Below, in pieces: positions 37,737 to 47,461 of a stretch of 64,000 nt of DNA. A program made the position numbers and the translations under genes. The first letter of the stretch is position 1, and each line of letters opens with the position of its first letter. The notes under the pieces are model-generated. The model ran no database searches and had not been told where the DNA came from. It saw only the letters and a program-made list of their open reading frames with translations. The DNA comes from Lactobacillus sp. UCMA15818 (lineage in GTDB: Bacteria > Bacillota > Bacilli > Lactobacillales > Lactobacillaceae), in NCBI RefSeq assembly GCF_030400225.1, contig NZ_VJYB01000005.1:62001-126000 (forward strand), read 5' to 3'.

Positions 37737-37793
37737 TCAAATATATATATAATAAACACAATGTACATTAAAAGTAAAAAGGAGGATTTATCC

Positions 37794-38528
37794 ATGACCG
37801 ATTTTAATTATACAATCGCATCAATCAACCATGCTTCTAAATCTTTTGGTCAAAAAAAAGTGCTCAGCGATATTACATTAAACATCAAACAAGGCCAAAT
37901 AATTGGCTTAATCGGCCCAAGTGGTTCTGGTAAAACAACAACTATCAAGTGTCTGCTAGGTATGGAGAAACTTGATACTGGATCTGCTGCCATTTTTGGA
38001 GAAAAGATGCCCAACCGTCAAATTCTTGAGAAGATTGGATACATGGGCCAAACAGATGCTTTATATGAAACACTGACCGCGCTAGAAAACCTAACTTTCT
38101 TTGGTAACCTTATGGGAATTACGGGTGCAGAACTAACCGCTGCTATTAATAAAAATATATCCCTAGTCAACCTAACAGATTCACTGCACCAAATTGTCGC
38201 TGCTTTTTCCGGTGGAATGAAACGCCGTCTTTCCCTGGCTATTGCATTATTAGCCAATCCTGATTTGATTATCTTGGATGAACCAACAGTTGGAATTGAC
38301 CCTAGTTTGCGACTTGACATTTGGACACAGTTACGTGCTCTGGCAACTATTCAAAAAGCAATTATTGTGACAACACATGTTATGGACGAAGCAGAAAAAT
38401 GCGATTTAGTCGGACTAATTATCAATGGTAAGATTTTCGCATTAGGTACTCCAAACGAGTTGAAAAAGAAGTTCAATGCAACCAGTATTGAAGAAGTCTT
38501 TTTGAAAGCAGAGGTGAGTTCAAAATGA
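37794..38528 (+). CDS. ABC exporter ATP-binding protein
   Basis: ATPase of 244 residues. Walker A GPSGSGKTT, signature FSGGMKRRLSLAIALL, Walker B LIILDEPTVGIDP and switch His in TTHVMDEAEKC are intact; GIDP and the DEAE ending are typical of drug or antibiotic exporters (ABC-2 class). AAGGAGG precedes ATG 37794. It overlaps the permease gene by 4 nt. Confidence 0.9.
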   Translation: MTDFNYTIASINHASKSFGQKKVLSDITLNIKQGQIIGLIGPSGSGKTTTIKCLLGMEKLDTGSAAIFGEKMPNRQILEKIGYMGQTDALYETLTALENLTFFGNLMGITGAELTAAINKNISLVNLTDSLHQIVAAFSGGMKRRLSLAIALLANPDLIILDEPTVGIDPSLRLDIWTQLRALATIQKAIIVTTHVMDEAEKCDLVGLIINGKIFALGTPNELKKKFNATSIEEVFLKAEVSSK

Positions 38529-39616
38529 TTCAGTTCAAAGCCGTTCTAGTTAGAGTAATCAAAGAAATCATCCGTGATAAAAGAACTCTCGCATTGATGC
38601 TATTAGCTCCCATCTTAATTCTGACATTAATGAACTTAGTCTTTAATTCAAATACTGATACAAAACTTAAACTTGGTGTTACCACTAGTGTTCCTCACAA
38701 AATCATTCAATCACTCCCAAATTCCAAGGTGAGCATCCATCATTATCAAAACTCACACAACCATACGCAGAAGATTCAAGCTGCCAATCTGGATGCTTTT
38801 GTTACACGTAACAAAAATAAACTTGAGATTACATATGAGAATGAGGATCCTACGAAAAGTGCGCAAGTTAAAAGCCTGTTTGCAAATGCACTATTAGCAT
38901 CAAATATTAAAGAATTGTCTGCAACTCTGAAAGAAATGCCGCTCCAACCTTCTACAAAACGAACTTCTTTGAATTTCAAAATAAAAAACTCATATCTTTA
39001 TGGTAATTCGAATAGTACCTTTTTTGATAAAATCTTTCCTGTCTTAATTGGTTTCTTTGTTTTTTTCTTTGTTTTTCTAATTTCCGGAATTGCACTTATC
39101 AGAGAACGTACGTCTGGAACTTTAGATCGTCTTTTAGCAACACCAATCCGTCGAAGTCAGCTAGTTTTTGGCTACCTTGCCGGCTATGGGTTGTTTGCAA
39201 TCTTGCAAACTCTTTTAATCGTCCTATTTGCTATTTATATTCTCCAAGTTGAAATAGTTGGCAATCTTTTCTTAGTGTTACTGACGAATATTCTAGTTGC
39301 TCTAGTAGCACTTGTAATCGGTCTATTTGTATCAACCTTCGCCAACTCTGAATTCCAGATGATGCAATTTATTCCAATTATTGTTGTACCACAAGTTTTT
39401 TTCTCAGGGATCATTCCATTAGATACAATGGCTCACTGGGTCAAATTCATTAGTTATCTATTGCCACTAAGCTATGCAGGAGATGCACTGACAGATGTAA
39501 TGATCAAAGGGCAGGGCTTGAATGCTATAGCGAAAGACTGGTTAATTCTTCTAGTTTTTCTAGTTATTTTTACATTCTTAAACATCGTTGGCCTCAAACG
39601 ATATCGAAAGGTGTAA
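38525..39616 (+). CDS. ABC-2 type exporter permease
   Basis: Membrane subunit of 363 residues: one N-terminal helix (about 22-40), a long extracellular domain to about residue 160, then five helices, including FPVLIGFFVFFFVFLISGIALIRERTSGTLDRLLATPIRRSQLV, the ABC-2 core motif. Likely confers resistance to a toxic compound together with the ATPase under TetR control; the substrate is unknown. Confidence 0.88.
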   Translation: MIQFKAVLVRVIKEIIRDKRTLALMLLAPILILTLMNLVFNSNTDTKLKLGVTTSVPHKIIQSLPNSKVSIHHYQNSHNHTQKIQAANLDAFVTRNKNKLEITYENEDPTKSAQVKSLFANALLASNIKELSATLKEMPLQPSTKRTSLNFKIKNSYLYGNSNSTFFDKIFPVLIGFFVFFFVFLISGIALIRERTSGTLDRLLATPIRRSQLVFGYLAGYGLFAILQTLLIVLFAIYILQVEIVGNLFLVLLTNILVALVALVIGLFVSTFANSEFQMMQFIPIIVVPQVFFSGIIPLDTMAHWVKFISYLLPLSYAGDALTDVMIKGQGLNAIAKDWLILLVFLVIFTFLNIVGLKRYRKV

Positions 39617-39740
39617 AGCACAATTTGGTAGCAAGCCTCCAAAATTAGACCCATACATTGGTAATAGTTTAGCATGCGTTTCTGTTCAATAAAACTCAAC
39701 ATTATATTCATATTTCCGAAACACCTAAAAGATTGTGAAA

Positions 39741-39749
39741 TGTTATACT
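39741..39749 (+). promoter_or_regulatory. possible extended -10 promoter of the flavin oxidoreductase gene
   Basis: TGTTATACT, 33 nt ahead of the start codon, with a weak -35. A TTGTGA/TATAAA pair overlapping it is the alternative. Confidence 0.35.
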
Positions 39750-39781
39750 TGATTTATAAAAAATAAGGAGGCATTTTTATA

Positions 39782-40966
39782 ATGAGAAATTTAACAGATA
39801 AAGTAACCTTTCGGCATGGTGCGACAATCTCCACCAGAACTGCTCAATCACCTATGCTAACAAATAGCGGTTTAGATGAAAAAATAACGCAGGACACGGT
39901 TGACTATTATAATATGCGTTCACAATCAGCAGGTATGGTTATCGTTGAATATACAAGTGTCAGTCCAAATGGTGGACCTTCACGCTCTTGGGCCCCAAAT
40001 CGTGAACAATTAGCAATTTATAATGACAACTTTGTCCCAGGATTTAAAAAAATTGCTGAAGGTTTAAAAAAAGATGGAAATAAGGCAATTCTTCAGTTAG
40101 TTCACTCAGGTCGTGAAGCACAGTACCGAATTACTCTTGGCGGTCGTGTGGAGGTACCTTCAAAAATTGATTTTCCTTGGATTGATTACCCATTACATGA
40201 ATTGACTGAAGAGGAAGTATGGGATATTGTACATGATTTTGGTACCGCAACCAAACGTGCCATTGATAGTGGTTTCGATGGTGTCGAGATTCATGGAGCA
40301 AATCATTATTTACTTCAAGAGTTCTTTTCCAGTTTTTCAAATGTTCGGAATGATTTTTGGGGTGGCAGTCTTGAAAAACGTATGAATTTTGCTATTGAGG
40401 TTGCTCGAGAAGTCTTTAGAGTAGTTGAAGAATATGCCCCAAAAGGCTTTATTGTGGGTTATCGTATTAGTCCAGAAGAAGTCCATGGTGACAATGTTGG
40501 TTATACTTGGCATGAATCTCAACAACTGGTTAATAAGTTGTCCACGGATTTTGAATTCGATTATGTGCATCTTTCCACAAATGATTATACGGCTACTCCT
40601 AATGATTCTGATAAAAACTATGCACAATTACTTGGAAAAGGTATCCAAAAACCCGCGCTTATTTTAATTGCTGGTGGTATTCATACCGTTGAAAAAATGG
40701 AAGATGCTTTGAACGATGTAGATATTGTAAGCTTAGGTCGACCAACTTTAATTGATCCACAAATTGCTTATAAACTTAAAACTGGACAGGCGGACAAAAT
40801 TTTCTTAGAGTTTAACGAAGAATCTGTTAAAAAATCTCACTTAACTCCCGGCTTGATTGAATTACTTGCAAACACAGACTATTTTGCTATGCCAGGGATA
40901 GAATATCTCAAGACACTTACTAATACTAAACTGGACGATGTTGTGACTCACGATGGGACAAATTAA
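39782..40966 (+). CDS. Old Yellow Enzyme family NADH-dependent flavin oxidoreductase
   Basis: FMN enzyme of 394 residues with a TIM-barrel fold, reducing activated C=C bonds of enals, enones or similar xenobiotics. Visible: QLVHSGREA, GVEIHGANHYLLQEFFSSFSN with the substrate-binding His and Asn, RNDFWGGSLEKRMNF, and ILIAGGIHT with VSLGRP for the FMN phosphate. The segment HGANHYL replaces the usual HGANGYL. AAGGAGG is upstream. Single-gene unit; no separate 4Fe-4S domain is present, so it is a short-form OYE. Confidence 0.85.
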   Translation: MRNLTDKVTFRHGATISTRTAQSPMLTNSGLDEKITQDTVDYYNMRSQSAGMVIVEYTSVSPNGGPSRSWAPNREQLAIYNDNFVPGFKKIAEGLKKDGNKAILQLVHSGREAQYRITLGGRVEVPSKIDFPWIDYPLHELTEEEVWDIVHDFGTATKRAIDSGFDGVEIHGANHYLLQEFFSSFSNVRNDFWGGSLEKRMNFAIEVAREVFRVVEEYAPKGFIVGYRISPEEVHGDNVGYTWHESQQLVNKLSTDFEFDYVHLSTNDYTATPNDSDKNYAQLLGKGIQKPALILIAGGIHTVEKMEDALNDVDIVSLGRPTLIDPQIAYKLKTGQADKIFLEFNEESVKKSHLTPGLIELLANTDYFAMPGIEYLKTLTNTKLDDVVTHDGTN

Positions 40967-40971
40967 ATCGC

Positions 40972-41180
40972 AGGGAACTGGGTCAAAATGAAGTGACCAT
41001 AATAGTTAGATAAAATGAGGTCTACCTCTAAAGTTAAAGTGAAAATCACTCAACTTTAGGGGTTTTATTATGACCAAATATATAAGTAAATTCAAAGTTA
41101 AATTTTGATCTAGCTCCTCTATTTATTACGAATAAAAGTGTTCCATAATTCAAAATTCTCCGTCCAACTTTGAATTAATC
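40972..41180. repeat. dispersed hairpin repeat copy E, split by an IS-end-like insert
   Basis: The left part GGGAACTGGGTCAAAA (40973-40988) and the right part from 41093 (TCAAAGTTAAATTTTGATC, TAGCTCCTC) are the two halves of the hairpin repeat, followed by the TATTACGAATAAA...CCGTCCAACTTTGAATTA tail shared with copy D. About 100 bp lie between the halves. Located between the convergent flavin oxidoreductase and LysR genes. Confidence 0.6.
40989..41096 (+). mobile_element. probable left-end fragment of an IS3-family element
   Basis: After GAAGTGACCATAATAGTTAG comes a long hairpin (CTAAAGTT/AACTTTAG, 41028-41059, with inner AGTGA/TCACT) and then an ATG at 41070 opening MTKYISKFK, like the first residues of an IS3 OrfA transposase. 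The sequence breaks off there and rejoins the hairpin repeat. A matching GAAGTGCCCCATAATGG sequence occurs at 28905. No transposase body remains. Confidence 0.4.
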
Positions 41181-41195
41181 ACAGCAAAGTACATG

Positions 41196-42155
41196 TTATG
41201 TTCGTAATTTATAGTTGGTACTCAAACTTTTTCGATTTATATTACACTCTCTTTTAATTTCTGCCGTAATATCTTGTAACAGTTCCCGTGTTTTCTTAGA
41301 TATCATATGATTGGGGTTGGTCAACCAGCCAAGTTTAAAGTTATCGTCAATGATATGACCAACATCAATTGTTTTTAAGTTTGAAAAATTTGGATTGCTT
41401 GATAAATCACCCTGTAATATTCGACCAAAACAGACTGTGTTTAATTTAATTATTGCTTTGTTCATCGCCCATGCATCATCTACTCTTAAAATTAAGGATA
41501 AAGGGCCGCATTGAAATTGTAACTTTTCAAAAATTTCATCATGAAATTTATCATTGAAAATACTAAATTGCTGTTTTTTTAAATCTTCTAAGGTGATTGG
41601 TCTACCCAAAGTATTCAAAAAATTATCTGGAGCACATAATAAAACTAACTTGCTATCACAGACTGGCGTAAAAACCAGACCTTTTACGGCTGCATCCTGG
41701 ATGTTATTAATAGCAATAAATCCCGCATCAATCTCTTGATTATGAACACGACGGACAATAGATTCAAATTCATGACAGCTAATATCAAATTGCACATTTT
41801 TGAATTTACTTGCATAGTTATCAATAAAGGTATTCATAAAAGGTTTTAACATTGTATTCATATAATGAATTGAAATCCTTTGATGTTTTTTTGGATTAGC
41901 AACAATAGCGGCTGTATTTTCAAGATTATTTTTAAAACTAAGAATATCTGAAATAGAGGAAAGTAACTGTCCCCCTTCAATTGTTAACTGAGTTCCAGCT
42001 GGTGATTTATCAAATAGCCGCACACCCAATTCTCTTTCAAATTGATTAATTGCAATGCTTAACCCTGACTTGCTAATGTGAAGTACCTCAGCAGCTTTTT
42101 GCATGGAATTATGTTGCGCCAAAACTTCAACATAAAGTAGTTGTTCAAAATTCAT
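41196..42155 (-). CDS. LysR-family regulator
   Basis: Regulator of 319 residues with winged helix at 1-60 (NSMQKAAEVLHISKSGLSIAINQFERELGVRLF) and a co-inducer domain. GGAGGGCTCGG before ATG 42155 sets the start (an upstream in-frame start has no SD). The neighbour, an OYE gene, is convergent, and rpsI lies beyond, so the target genes are not evident. Confidence 0.85.
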   Translation of the reverse strand: MNFEQLLYVEVLAQHNSMQKAAEVLHISKSGLSIAINQFERELGVRLFDKSPAGTQLTIEGGQLLSSISDILSFKNNLENTAAIVANPKKHQRISIHYMNTMLKPFMNTFIDNYASKFKNVQFDISCHEFESIVRRVHNQEIDAGFIAINNIQDAAVKGLVFTPVCDSKLVLLCAPDNFLNTLGRPITLEDLKKQQFSIFNDKFHDEIFEKLQFQCGPLSLILRVDDAWAMNKAIIKLNTVCFGRILQGDLSSNPNFSNLKTIDVGHIIDDNFKLGWLTNPNHMISKKTRELLQDITAEIKRECNINRKSLSTNYKLRT

Positions 42156-42308
42156 CCGAGCCCTCCTTGGATAATCCATTACTTTTTAATGTCACACTAA
42201 ACAAAGTACTTTCATTGTTATTGTACTTAATTTTGCGAAAACATGTCCAGAAAAATTTATCGCTGTATCTCATTCTTTTGCGCGCTCCATTTTTAGCTCT
42301 CTCTTTAT

Positions 42309-42342
42309 AAAAAAAAACACCTCTCCAAAAAGGGAAGTGTTT
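42309..42342 (-). terminator. terminator of the rplM-rpsI operon
   Basis: AACACTTCCC pairs with GAGAGGTGTT, followed by eight T on the minus strand, just after the rpsI stop. Confidence 0.8.
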
Positions 42343-42363
42343 TCATCATTGATATACCAACGA

Positions 42364-42756
42364 TTAACGTTTTGAAAATTGTGAAGCCTTACGAGCTTTC
42401 TTAAGACCTGGTTTCTTACGTTCTTTCATACGTGCATCACGAGTCAAAAGACCTGCACGTTTCAAGACGCCACGAAAATCAGGATCTACTTCGAGCAATG
42501 CACGGGCAATACCATGACGTGTTGCGCCAGCTTGACCAGAGAAGCCGCCACCATCAACGTTGACAAGAACATCATATGCATCCTTTGTTTCTGTAACGTC
42601 AAATGGTTGAACCATAACTTCGCGTAAGTTTGCAAATGGAACATATTCTTCTGCAGGCTTGCCGTTCATAACAATTTTACCTGTACCTGGTACTAAACGT
42701 ACACGAGCAACAGAATTCTTGCGACGGCCAGTGCCTTTATATTGTACTTGAGCCAA
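42364..42756 (-). CDS. rpsI: 30S ribosomal protein S9
   Basis: 130 residues. [19 protein letters not shown] at the start and the basic tail [12 protein letters not shown] that reaches the P-site tRNA are diagnostic. It follows rplM by 12 nt and ends the operon at a strong terminator. Confidence 0.97.
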   Translation of the reverse strand: MAQVQYKGTGRRKNSVARVRLVPGTGKIVMNGKPAEEYVPFANLREVMVQPFDVTETKDAYDVLVNVDGGGFSGQAGATRHGIARALLEVDPDFRGVLKRAGLLTRDARMKERKKPGLKKARKASQFSKR

Positions 42757-42768
42757 TTAAGTTTCCTC

Positions 42769-43212
42769 CTAGATTAAGTTTGTGATATCCAATACTTCTG
42801 GTTGTTGAGCTTCATGTTTGTGGTCTGCACCACGATATACATGTAACTTCTTAGCTTGCGCTGTACCAAGTGTACCCTTTGGAAGCATTCCTTTGATGGA
42901 TAAAGCAATTAACTTCTCAGGATCCTTTTCACGGTAATCACCAGCTGTACGGCTCTTCAAACCACCTGGATGATCTGTATGATGATAGTAAATTTTTCTT
43001 GTTGCTTTACGACCTGTTAAAGCAATCTTTTCTGCATTGATAACAATCACAAAGTCACCTGTATCAACATTTGGTGTAAATACTGGTTTATTTTTACCAC
43101 GTAAGATAGAAGCAACAGTTGATGAAAGACGTCCCAAAGGAACATCGGTTGCATCTACTACGTACCATTTACGTTCGATTTCGCCTGGTTTTGCTATATA
43201 TGTTGTACGCAC
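42769..43212 (-). CDS. rplM: 50S ribosomal protein L13
   Basis: 147 residues. GTG 43212, eight nt after GGAGG, begins the conserved [21 protein letters not shown]; the earlier ATG in frame is not used. The length equals the usual L13. Preceded by a structured leader. Confidence 0.96.
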   Translation of the reverse strand: MRTTYIAKPGEIERKWYVVDATDVPLGRLSSTVASILRGKNKPVFTPNVDTGDFVIVINAEKIALTGRKATRKIYYHHTDHPGGLKSRTAGDYREKDPEKLIALSIKGMLPKGTLGTAQAKKLHVYRGADHKHEAQQPEVLDITNLI

Positions 43213-43237
43213 GTTTATTTCCTCCATTTGTATATGC

Positions 43238-43284
43238 TTGTTTGACACAAAATAAGTTTCCGGGGCCTACCGTGGGGCAAACAA
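43238..43284 (-). promoter_or_regulatory. ribosomal L13 leader-like structure
   Basis: TTGTTTG (43278-43284 on the minus strand) pairs with CAAACAA (43238-43244), enclosing a GC-rich CCCCACGGTAGGCCCCGG segment. It begins at the predicted transcription start and precedes rplM, as the autoregulatory L13 leader of Firmicutes does. Confidence 0.6.
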
Positions 43285-43295
43285 TACCAAATATT

Positions 43296-43324
43296 ATGAT
43301 ACTTTTTTTTGTCCTTAAAGTCAA
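43296..43324 (-). promoter_or_regulatory. promoter of rplM-rpsI
   Basis: -35 TTGACT (43319-43324), 17-bp spacer, -10 TATCAT (43296-43301), between truA and rplM. Confidence 0.6.
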
Positions 43325-43338
43325 TTAAAATCGATTAC

Positions 43339-44106
43339 TTATTTATCGTTTTCTACATTATAATATACTTTTTTTAAATACAGACCGCTTGCTGGAGCAG
43401 TTGCACGACATTCATTGCGATTTTTAACTTCATACAAGCGCAAAAAATCATGTACTGGTCGCTTACCATTACCAATCTCAAGAAGTGCAGCAACCATGAT
43501 TCGCACCTGGTTATATAAAAAGCCGCTCCCAAAGAATTCAAAAATTATTTCATTATTTTTAAAGTCTTCCTTAACAGTTGCATCATAGATAGTTCGAACA
43601 TGGCTTTTGGCTTGACTGCCTGACGCTACAAAACTTGAATAATCATGTGTTCCAATTACATCTGGAATTGCCTTCTTGATTAATTCGATATCTATCGGAT
43701 ACTTGTAATGTCCGGTGTAAAATCGTTTGAAAGGATCGACAAAACGTCCACGACTTACACGATACAGATAACGTTTGCCATGTGCCGTAAATCGCGCATG
43801 GAACTCCTTTGAGACAATCTTTGCATCCACTACTTGCATATCCAGTGGCAGCATACTATTTAATCCATTCACAATTCCTTGTTCTGGAATATCATTTTCA
43901 AGATCAAAATGAACAATCTGACCATATGCGTGCACGCCAGCATCTGTTCTCCCTGAACCAAAAACATGCACAAACTCTTTTGCAGTACTCATCTTATTAA
44001 CGGCGCTTTCTAAAACATCTTGCACAGTCCGTTGCTGAGGCTGGCTCTGGAATCCCGCAAAGTTTGTTCCATCATACGCCAGCGTTATCATATACCTCTT
44101 TGACAT
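43339..44106 (-). CDS. truA: tRNA pseudouridine(38-40) synthase TruA
   Basis: 255 residues. Catalytic Asp55 lies in [26 protein letters not shown] at the start and [15 protein letters not shown] near the end are typical. Modifies the anticodon arm. Last of the ecfA1-ecfA2-ecfT-truA string, 24 nt after ecfT. Confidence 0.95.
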   Translation of the reverse strand: MSKRYMITLAYDGTNFAGFQSQPQQRTVQDVLESAVNKMSTAKEFVHVFGSGRTDAGVHAYGQIVHFDLENDIPEQGIVNGLNSMLPLDMQVVDAKIVSKEFHARFTAHGKRYLYRVSRGRFVDPFKRFYTGHYKYPIDIELIKKAIPDVIGTHDYSSFVASGSQAKSHVRTIYDATVKEDFKNNEIIFEFFGSGFLYNQVRIMVAALLEIGNGKRPVHDFLRLYEVKNRNECRATAPASGLYLKKVYYNVENDK

Positions 44107-44130
44107 CTAATTCCTCACATCCACTCATAA

Positions 44131-44928
44131 TTACCAATGGCGCACGAATAATAAGATAAGCATCACTATCACAAAGACAGCACATCCTGTTGTATCACTC
44201 GTATGCCAATAATGTACACGATACTTAGTTCTTCCTTCACCACCACGATACCCCCGTGCCTCCATCGCAGTCGCCAAATCCTCGGCGCGATTGAATGAAC
44301 TAACAAATAACGGAACAAGCAATGGAACAACCGACTTTATCTGCTGCATAATATTTCCCTCACCGAAATTCACCCCACGTGAACGTTGTGCATTCATAAT
44401 TTTCGCAGTTTCATCCATCAGCGTGGGTACAAATCGCAGTGCAATTGACAGCATCAGGGAAATCTCATAGACAGGAACCTTGATTTTCTTTAGCGGCATC
44501 ATCAATTTTTCAAGCGCATCCGCAATTTCAAGTGGTGCTGTCGTCAGCGTTAATAATGTTGACATAAAAATGATGAGTACAAATCTGCAAAAAACATACG
44601 CCCCATTAATCAAGCCAAAATAAGATAGGTTAAATGGTCCCCATCTCCAAAAGATGGTCCCTCCGCTACTAAAAAAAATTTGTAGCAAAACTGTGAATAA
44701 TATTAACCAGATTAGTGGACGAACACCTTTGATAAAAAAAGCAAAGTTAACTTTTGCAGCCATAATACTGCCTATCGTTAACGTCAACAATAGAACATAT
44801 GACTGCCAATTATTGGCTAAAAAGATAATAATAATAAAGAAAAAACTTAATATCAATTTTGCTCTGGGATCCATCTGATGCACAATTGAATCACCAGGAA
44901 CATACCTTCCTAATAAAACTTTACCCAT
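44131..44928 (-). CDS. ecfT: ECF transporter transmembrane subunit EcfT
   Basis: Shared membrane component (265 residues, five to six helices) that couples S components to the ATPases. Two Ala-Arg-Gly type coupling motifs are visible: AQRSRGVNF and AMEARGYRGG. ATG 44928 overlaps the ecfA2 stop by 8 nt; an upstream ATG (44937) lies too close to GGAGG. Confidence 0.93.
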   Translation of the reverse strand: MGKVLLGRYVPGDSIVHQMDPRAKLILSFFFIIIIFLANNWQSYVLLLTLTIGSIMAAKVNFAFFIKGVRPLIWLILFTVLLQIFFSSGGTIFWRWGPFNLSYFGLINGAYVFCRFVLIIFMSTLLTLTTAPLEIADALEKLMMPLKKIKVPVYEISLMLSIALRFVPTLMDETAKIMNAQRSRGVNFGEGNIMQQIKSVVPLLVPLFVSSFNRAEDLATAMEARGYRGGEGRTKYRVHYWHTSDTTGCAVFVIVMLILLFVRHW

Positions 44929-45802
44929 GATGAACATCACCTCCACCTTCATGCAACAAAGATGCAATTTGTCGAGCTAAGGAAACCTCTGTCAATGGTA
45001 AAGTTGAAAACTTGTATCCTGTCTTCTTTTCAAACGCCAACGCAAACTCACCAGCCTTAGGCAATGCAAGATGATGTTCAACAAGCCAATCTGGTTGCGA
45101 AAAAATTTCACTAGGTGTTCCATTAGCAATCAGCTTTCCCTCTTCCAGTACAATTACATTATCGGCATAATTGGCGACATCATCCATTTGGTGGGTGACC
45201 AAAACAACTGTCAAGTTCTGTTCTTCTTTTAACCTTTTGAACATTCTCATCATCTCAAGACGTCCCTTGGGGTCTAACCCAGCCGTTGGTTCATCTAGCA
45301 CTAAGACCTCAGGTTCCATTGCAAGAATACCAGCAATTGCAACACGTCTCATTTGACCGCCAGATAATTCAAAAGGAGATTTAGTTAATAGTTCTTCACC
45401 TAATCCAACTTGCCGTGCCATTTTGCGCGCAATTATCTCTGCCTCCGCTTCAGTTTTTCCGAAATTCTTTGGTGCAAAGGCAATATCTTTAATTACTGTT
45501 TCTTCAAATAATTGTGCCTCAGGAAATTGAAACACAATCCCTACGTGTTTACGAAGCTCACCTAACTCCTTATTCTTAGTCTCAGTCGTAATTATTTGTT
45601 CACCAATTAGAATTTCGCCACTTGTTGGGCGCAAAAGCCCATTCAGATGTTGCAAAAAAGTAGATTTTCCGCTCCCAGTATGCCCAATTAGTGCAGTGTA
45701 ACTTCCAGTAGGGATCTCAACCGATATATTATCAAGTGCCTGTTGTTCAAAAGGAGTGTCTGGTTGATACGTATAATTTACTGTTTTGAAAATAATTGCC
45801 AT
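44921..45802 (-). CDS. ecfA2: ECF transporter ATPase EcfA2
   Basis: ATPase of 293 residues. Walker A GHTGSGKST, signature LSGGQMRRVAIAGILA, Walker B VLVLDEPTAGLDPKGR, and a C-terminal domain contacting EcfT. Overlaps ecfA1 by 25 nt and ecfT by 8 nt, so all three are translated together. Powers the S component at 28052 and others elsewhere. Confidence 0.94.
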   Translation of the reverse strand: MAIIFKTVNYTYQPDTPFEQQALDNISVEIPTGSYTALIGHTGSGKSTFLQHLNGLLRPTSGEILIGEQIITTETKNKELGELRKHVGIVFQFPEAQLFEETVIKDIAFAPKNFGKTEAEAEIIARKMARQVGLGEELLTKSPFELSGGQMRRVAIAGILAMEPEVLVLDEPTAGLDPKGRLEMMRMFKRLKEEQNLTVVLVTHQMDDVANYADNVIVLEEGKLIANGTPSEIFSQPDWLVEHHLALPKAGEFALAFEKKTGYKFSTLPLTEVSLARQIASLLHEGGGDVHHG

Positions 45803-46611
45803 AGCCAATCAACCATTCCTTCTTTTGTAAGATATTCATCAGGGACTTTGATTCCTTGTTTAATAAGTTCCTCTTTTAATTTTTCCGAAAAAGGAGGCTC
45901 AAGTCCAATTTTAATCAAACCTGCTCTATGTGAAAAAATCTCTGCAGGAATATCATCTTGAACAACTTTACCATCATCTAGTACCACCACTCGCTGTGCT
46001 TTAGATGCCTCATCAATATCATGTGTAATTGAAATAACAGTCAAATGCTCCACGCGATTCAGCTCATGAATAATCTCCAAAACTGCCAGACGCCCTTCAG
46101 GATCAAGCATACTTGTAGCCTCATCAAGAATGACAATCTCGGGTTTTAATGCAATTACTCCAGCCAATGCCACTCGCTGTTTCTGTCCACCTGACAATCT
46201 AACTGGCTCATGGTCTGCAAATTTCCACATACCAACACGTTCAAGTGCCTGTTTGACCCTAATTAACATTTCTTCACGTGGAATTGCAGCATTCTCTAAT
46301 CCAAAAGCAACATCATCTTCAACGTTAGCTCCAACAAATTGATTGTCAGGGTTTTGAAAAACCATGCCGATTTTACTGCGTACATCCCAAACTGTCTCAG
46401 GCGTTAATTTTATTCCACTCACTGTAATTTCGCCACTTTCGGGAGCCAGCAAACCATCTATCAGACGTACTAATGTACTCTTTCCACTTCCATTATGTCC
46501 AATAATCGCAAGCCATTCACCCTTTTTGACTTTCAAGTTAAAATTGTTGAAATTATACACTTCTTGTTGCGGATACTTAAAAATAAGATTTTTGACTTCA
46601 ATCATATCCAC
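45778..46611 (-). CDS. ecfA1: ECF transporter ATPase EcfA1
   Basis: ATPase of 277 residues. Walker A GHNGSGKST, signature LSGGQKQRVALAGVIAL, Walker B IVILDEATSMLDPEGR (Ala in place of the more usual Pro after Glu, typical of EcfA1). The start is GTG 46611, 11 nt after GAGGAG; ATG 46605 is possible. First in the operon. Confidence 0.93.
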   Translation of the reverse strand: MDMIEVKNLIFKYPQQEVYNFNNFNLKVKKGEWLAIIGHNGSGKSTLVRLIDGLLAPESGEITVSGIKLTPETVWDVRSKIGMVFQNPDNQFVGANVEDDVAFGLENAAIPREEMLIRVKQALERVGMWKFADHEPVRLSGGQKQRVALAGVIALKPEIVILDEATSMLDPEGRLAVLEIIHELNRVEHLTVISITHDIDEASKAQRVVVLDDGKVVQDDIPAEIFSHRAGLIKIGLEPPFSEKLKEELIKQGIKVPDEYLTKEGMVDWLWQLFSKQ

Positions 46612-46893
46612 TATTCTGTACTCTCCTCAGCTAGAATTTTATAACATTTATCATACCATATCCAGTTTATTAAAAAAGAGTTGTATTGCAAGAATTAAAG
46701 AACAGTTCTAATACAGTAAAAGTGTACTATCGGTCGATAGTATGACCACACCCAAGAAAATTCAACTTTTGGCATCACTAGATTAAGTTTGAGCACTAGT
46801 CACCAATTTATCTTTTAACCAACAACTTACGGCTTAATTACAGTATTGAATTAAAATTCAATTTTGCTTCATAAAGCTCAATTCTACGATTAT
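46612..46893. other. gap between ecfA1 and rplQ, no gene
   Basis: Non-coding. It holds a 7-bp inverted repeat ACTATCG/CGATAGT (46726-46741) upstream of ecfA1 that could be a regulator site, and ATTGAATT/AATTCAAT around 46844-46861. No clear promoter for ecfA1 could be assigned. Confidence 0.4.
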
Positions 46894-46929
46894 AAAAAAG
46901 GTTCCAAAGCAAAAAAATGCTTTAGAACC
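46894..46929 (-). terminator. terminator of the S10-spc-alpha ribosomal operon
   Basis: GGTTCTAAAGCA and TGCTTTGGAACC form a 12-bp stem with one mismatch, followed by six T on the minus strand, about 125 nt after rplQ. Confidence 0.8.
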
Positions 46930-47052
46930 AAAAAATCACTTTTTATAACGAAGGTTTCCCAATTAAGGTACTTAGGACTAGACTAGGGACTACCCCATCA
47001 TCGTAACGCCCAGTTATCGTTATAAAAGTGACAAAATGATAGTTATTTCAAA

Positions 47053-47436
47053 CTAGTCAACTAATTCAAGAACAACCATTTTTGCTGCATCTCCACGACG
47101 TTCTTCCATCTTGAGGATGCGTGTGTAACCACCATTGCGTTCTTCAAAACGTGGTGCTAAATCTGAGAAAAGCTTTTGTAATGCTGATTGAACAACAACA
47201 TTATCACCGTCTTCTTTAACGTCAGCTACAACATTCATCAAAAATGCAGCAGCGCGACGACGAGAAGCTAAGTCGCCTTTCTTACCTAATGAAATCATCT
47301 TTTCAGCTGATTTACGCACTTCTTTAGCACGTGCATCAGTTGTCACGATTTTTTCGTTAACGAGCAGGTCAGTCGTCAAGTTACGCAACATAGCTTTACG
47401 ATGTGAACTTGTTCGTCCTAATTTACGGTAACCCAT
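47053..47436 (-). CDS. rplQ: 50S ribosomal protein L17
   Basis: 127 residues; [20 protein letters not shown] is the invariant start. Last gene of the alpha operon, 25 nt after rpoA. Confidence 0.97.
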   Translation of the reverse strand: MGYRKLGRTSSHRKAMLRNLTTDLLVNEKIVTTDARAKEVRKSAEKMISLGKKGDLASRRRAAAFLMNVVADVKEDGDNVVVQSALQKLFSDLAPRFEERNGGYTRILKMEERRGDAAKMVVLELVD

Positions 47437-47461
47437 GAAGTATTCCCTCCCTTAATAAAGA

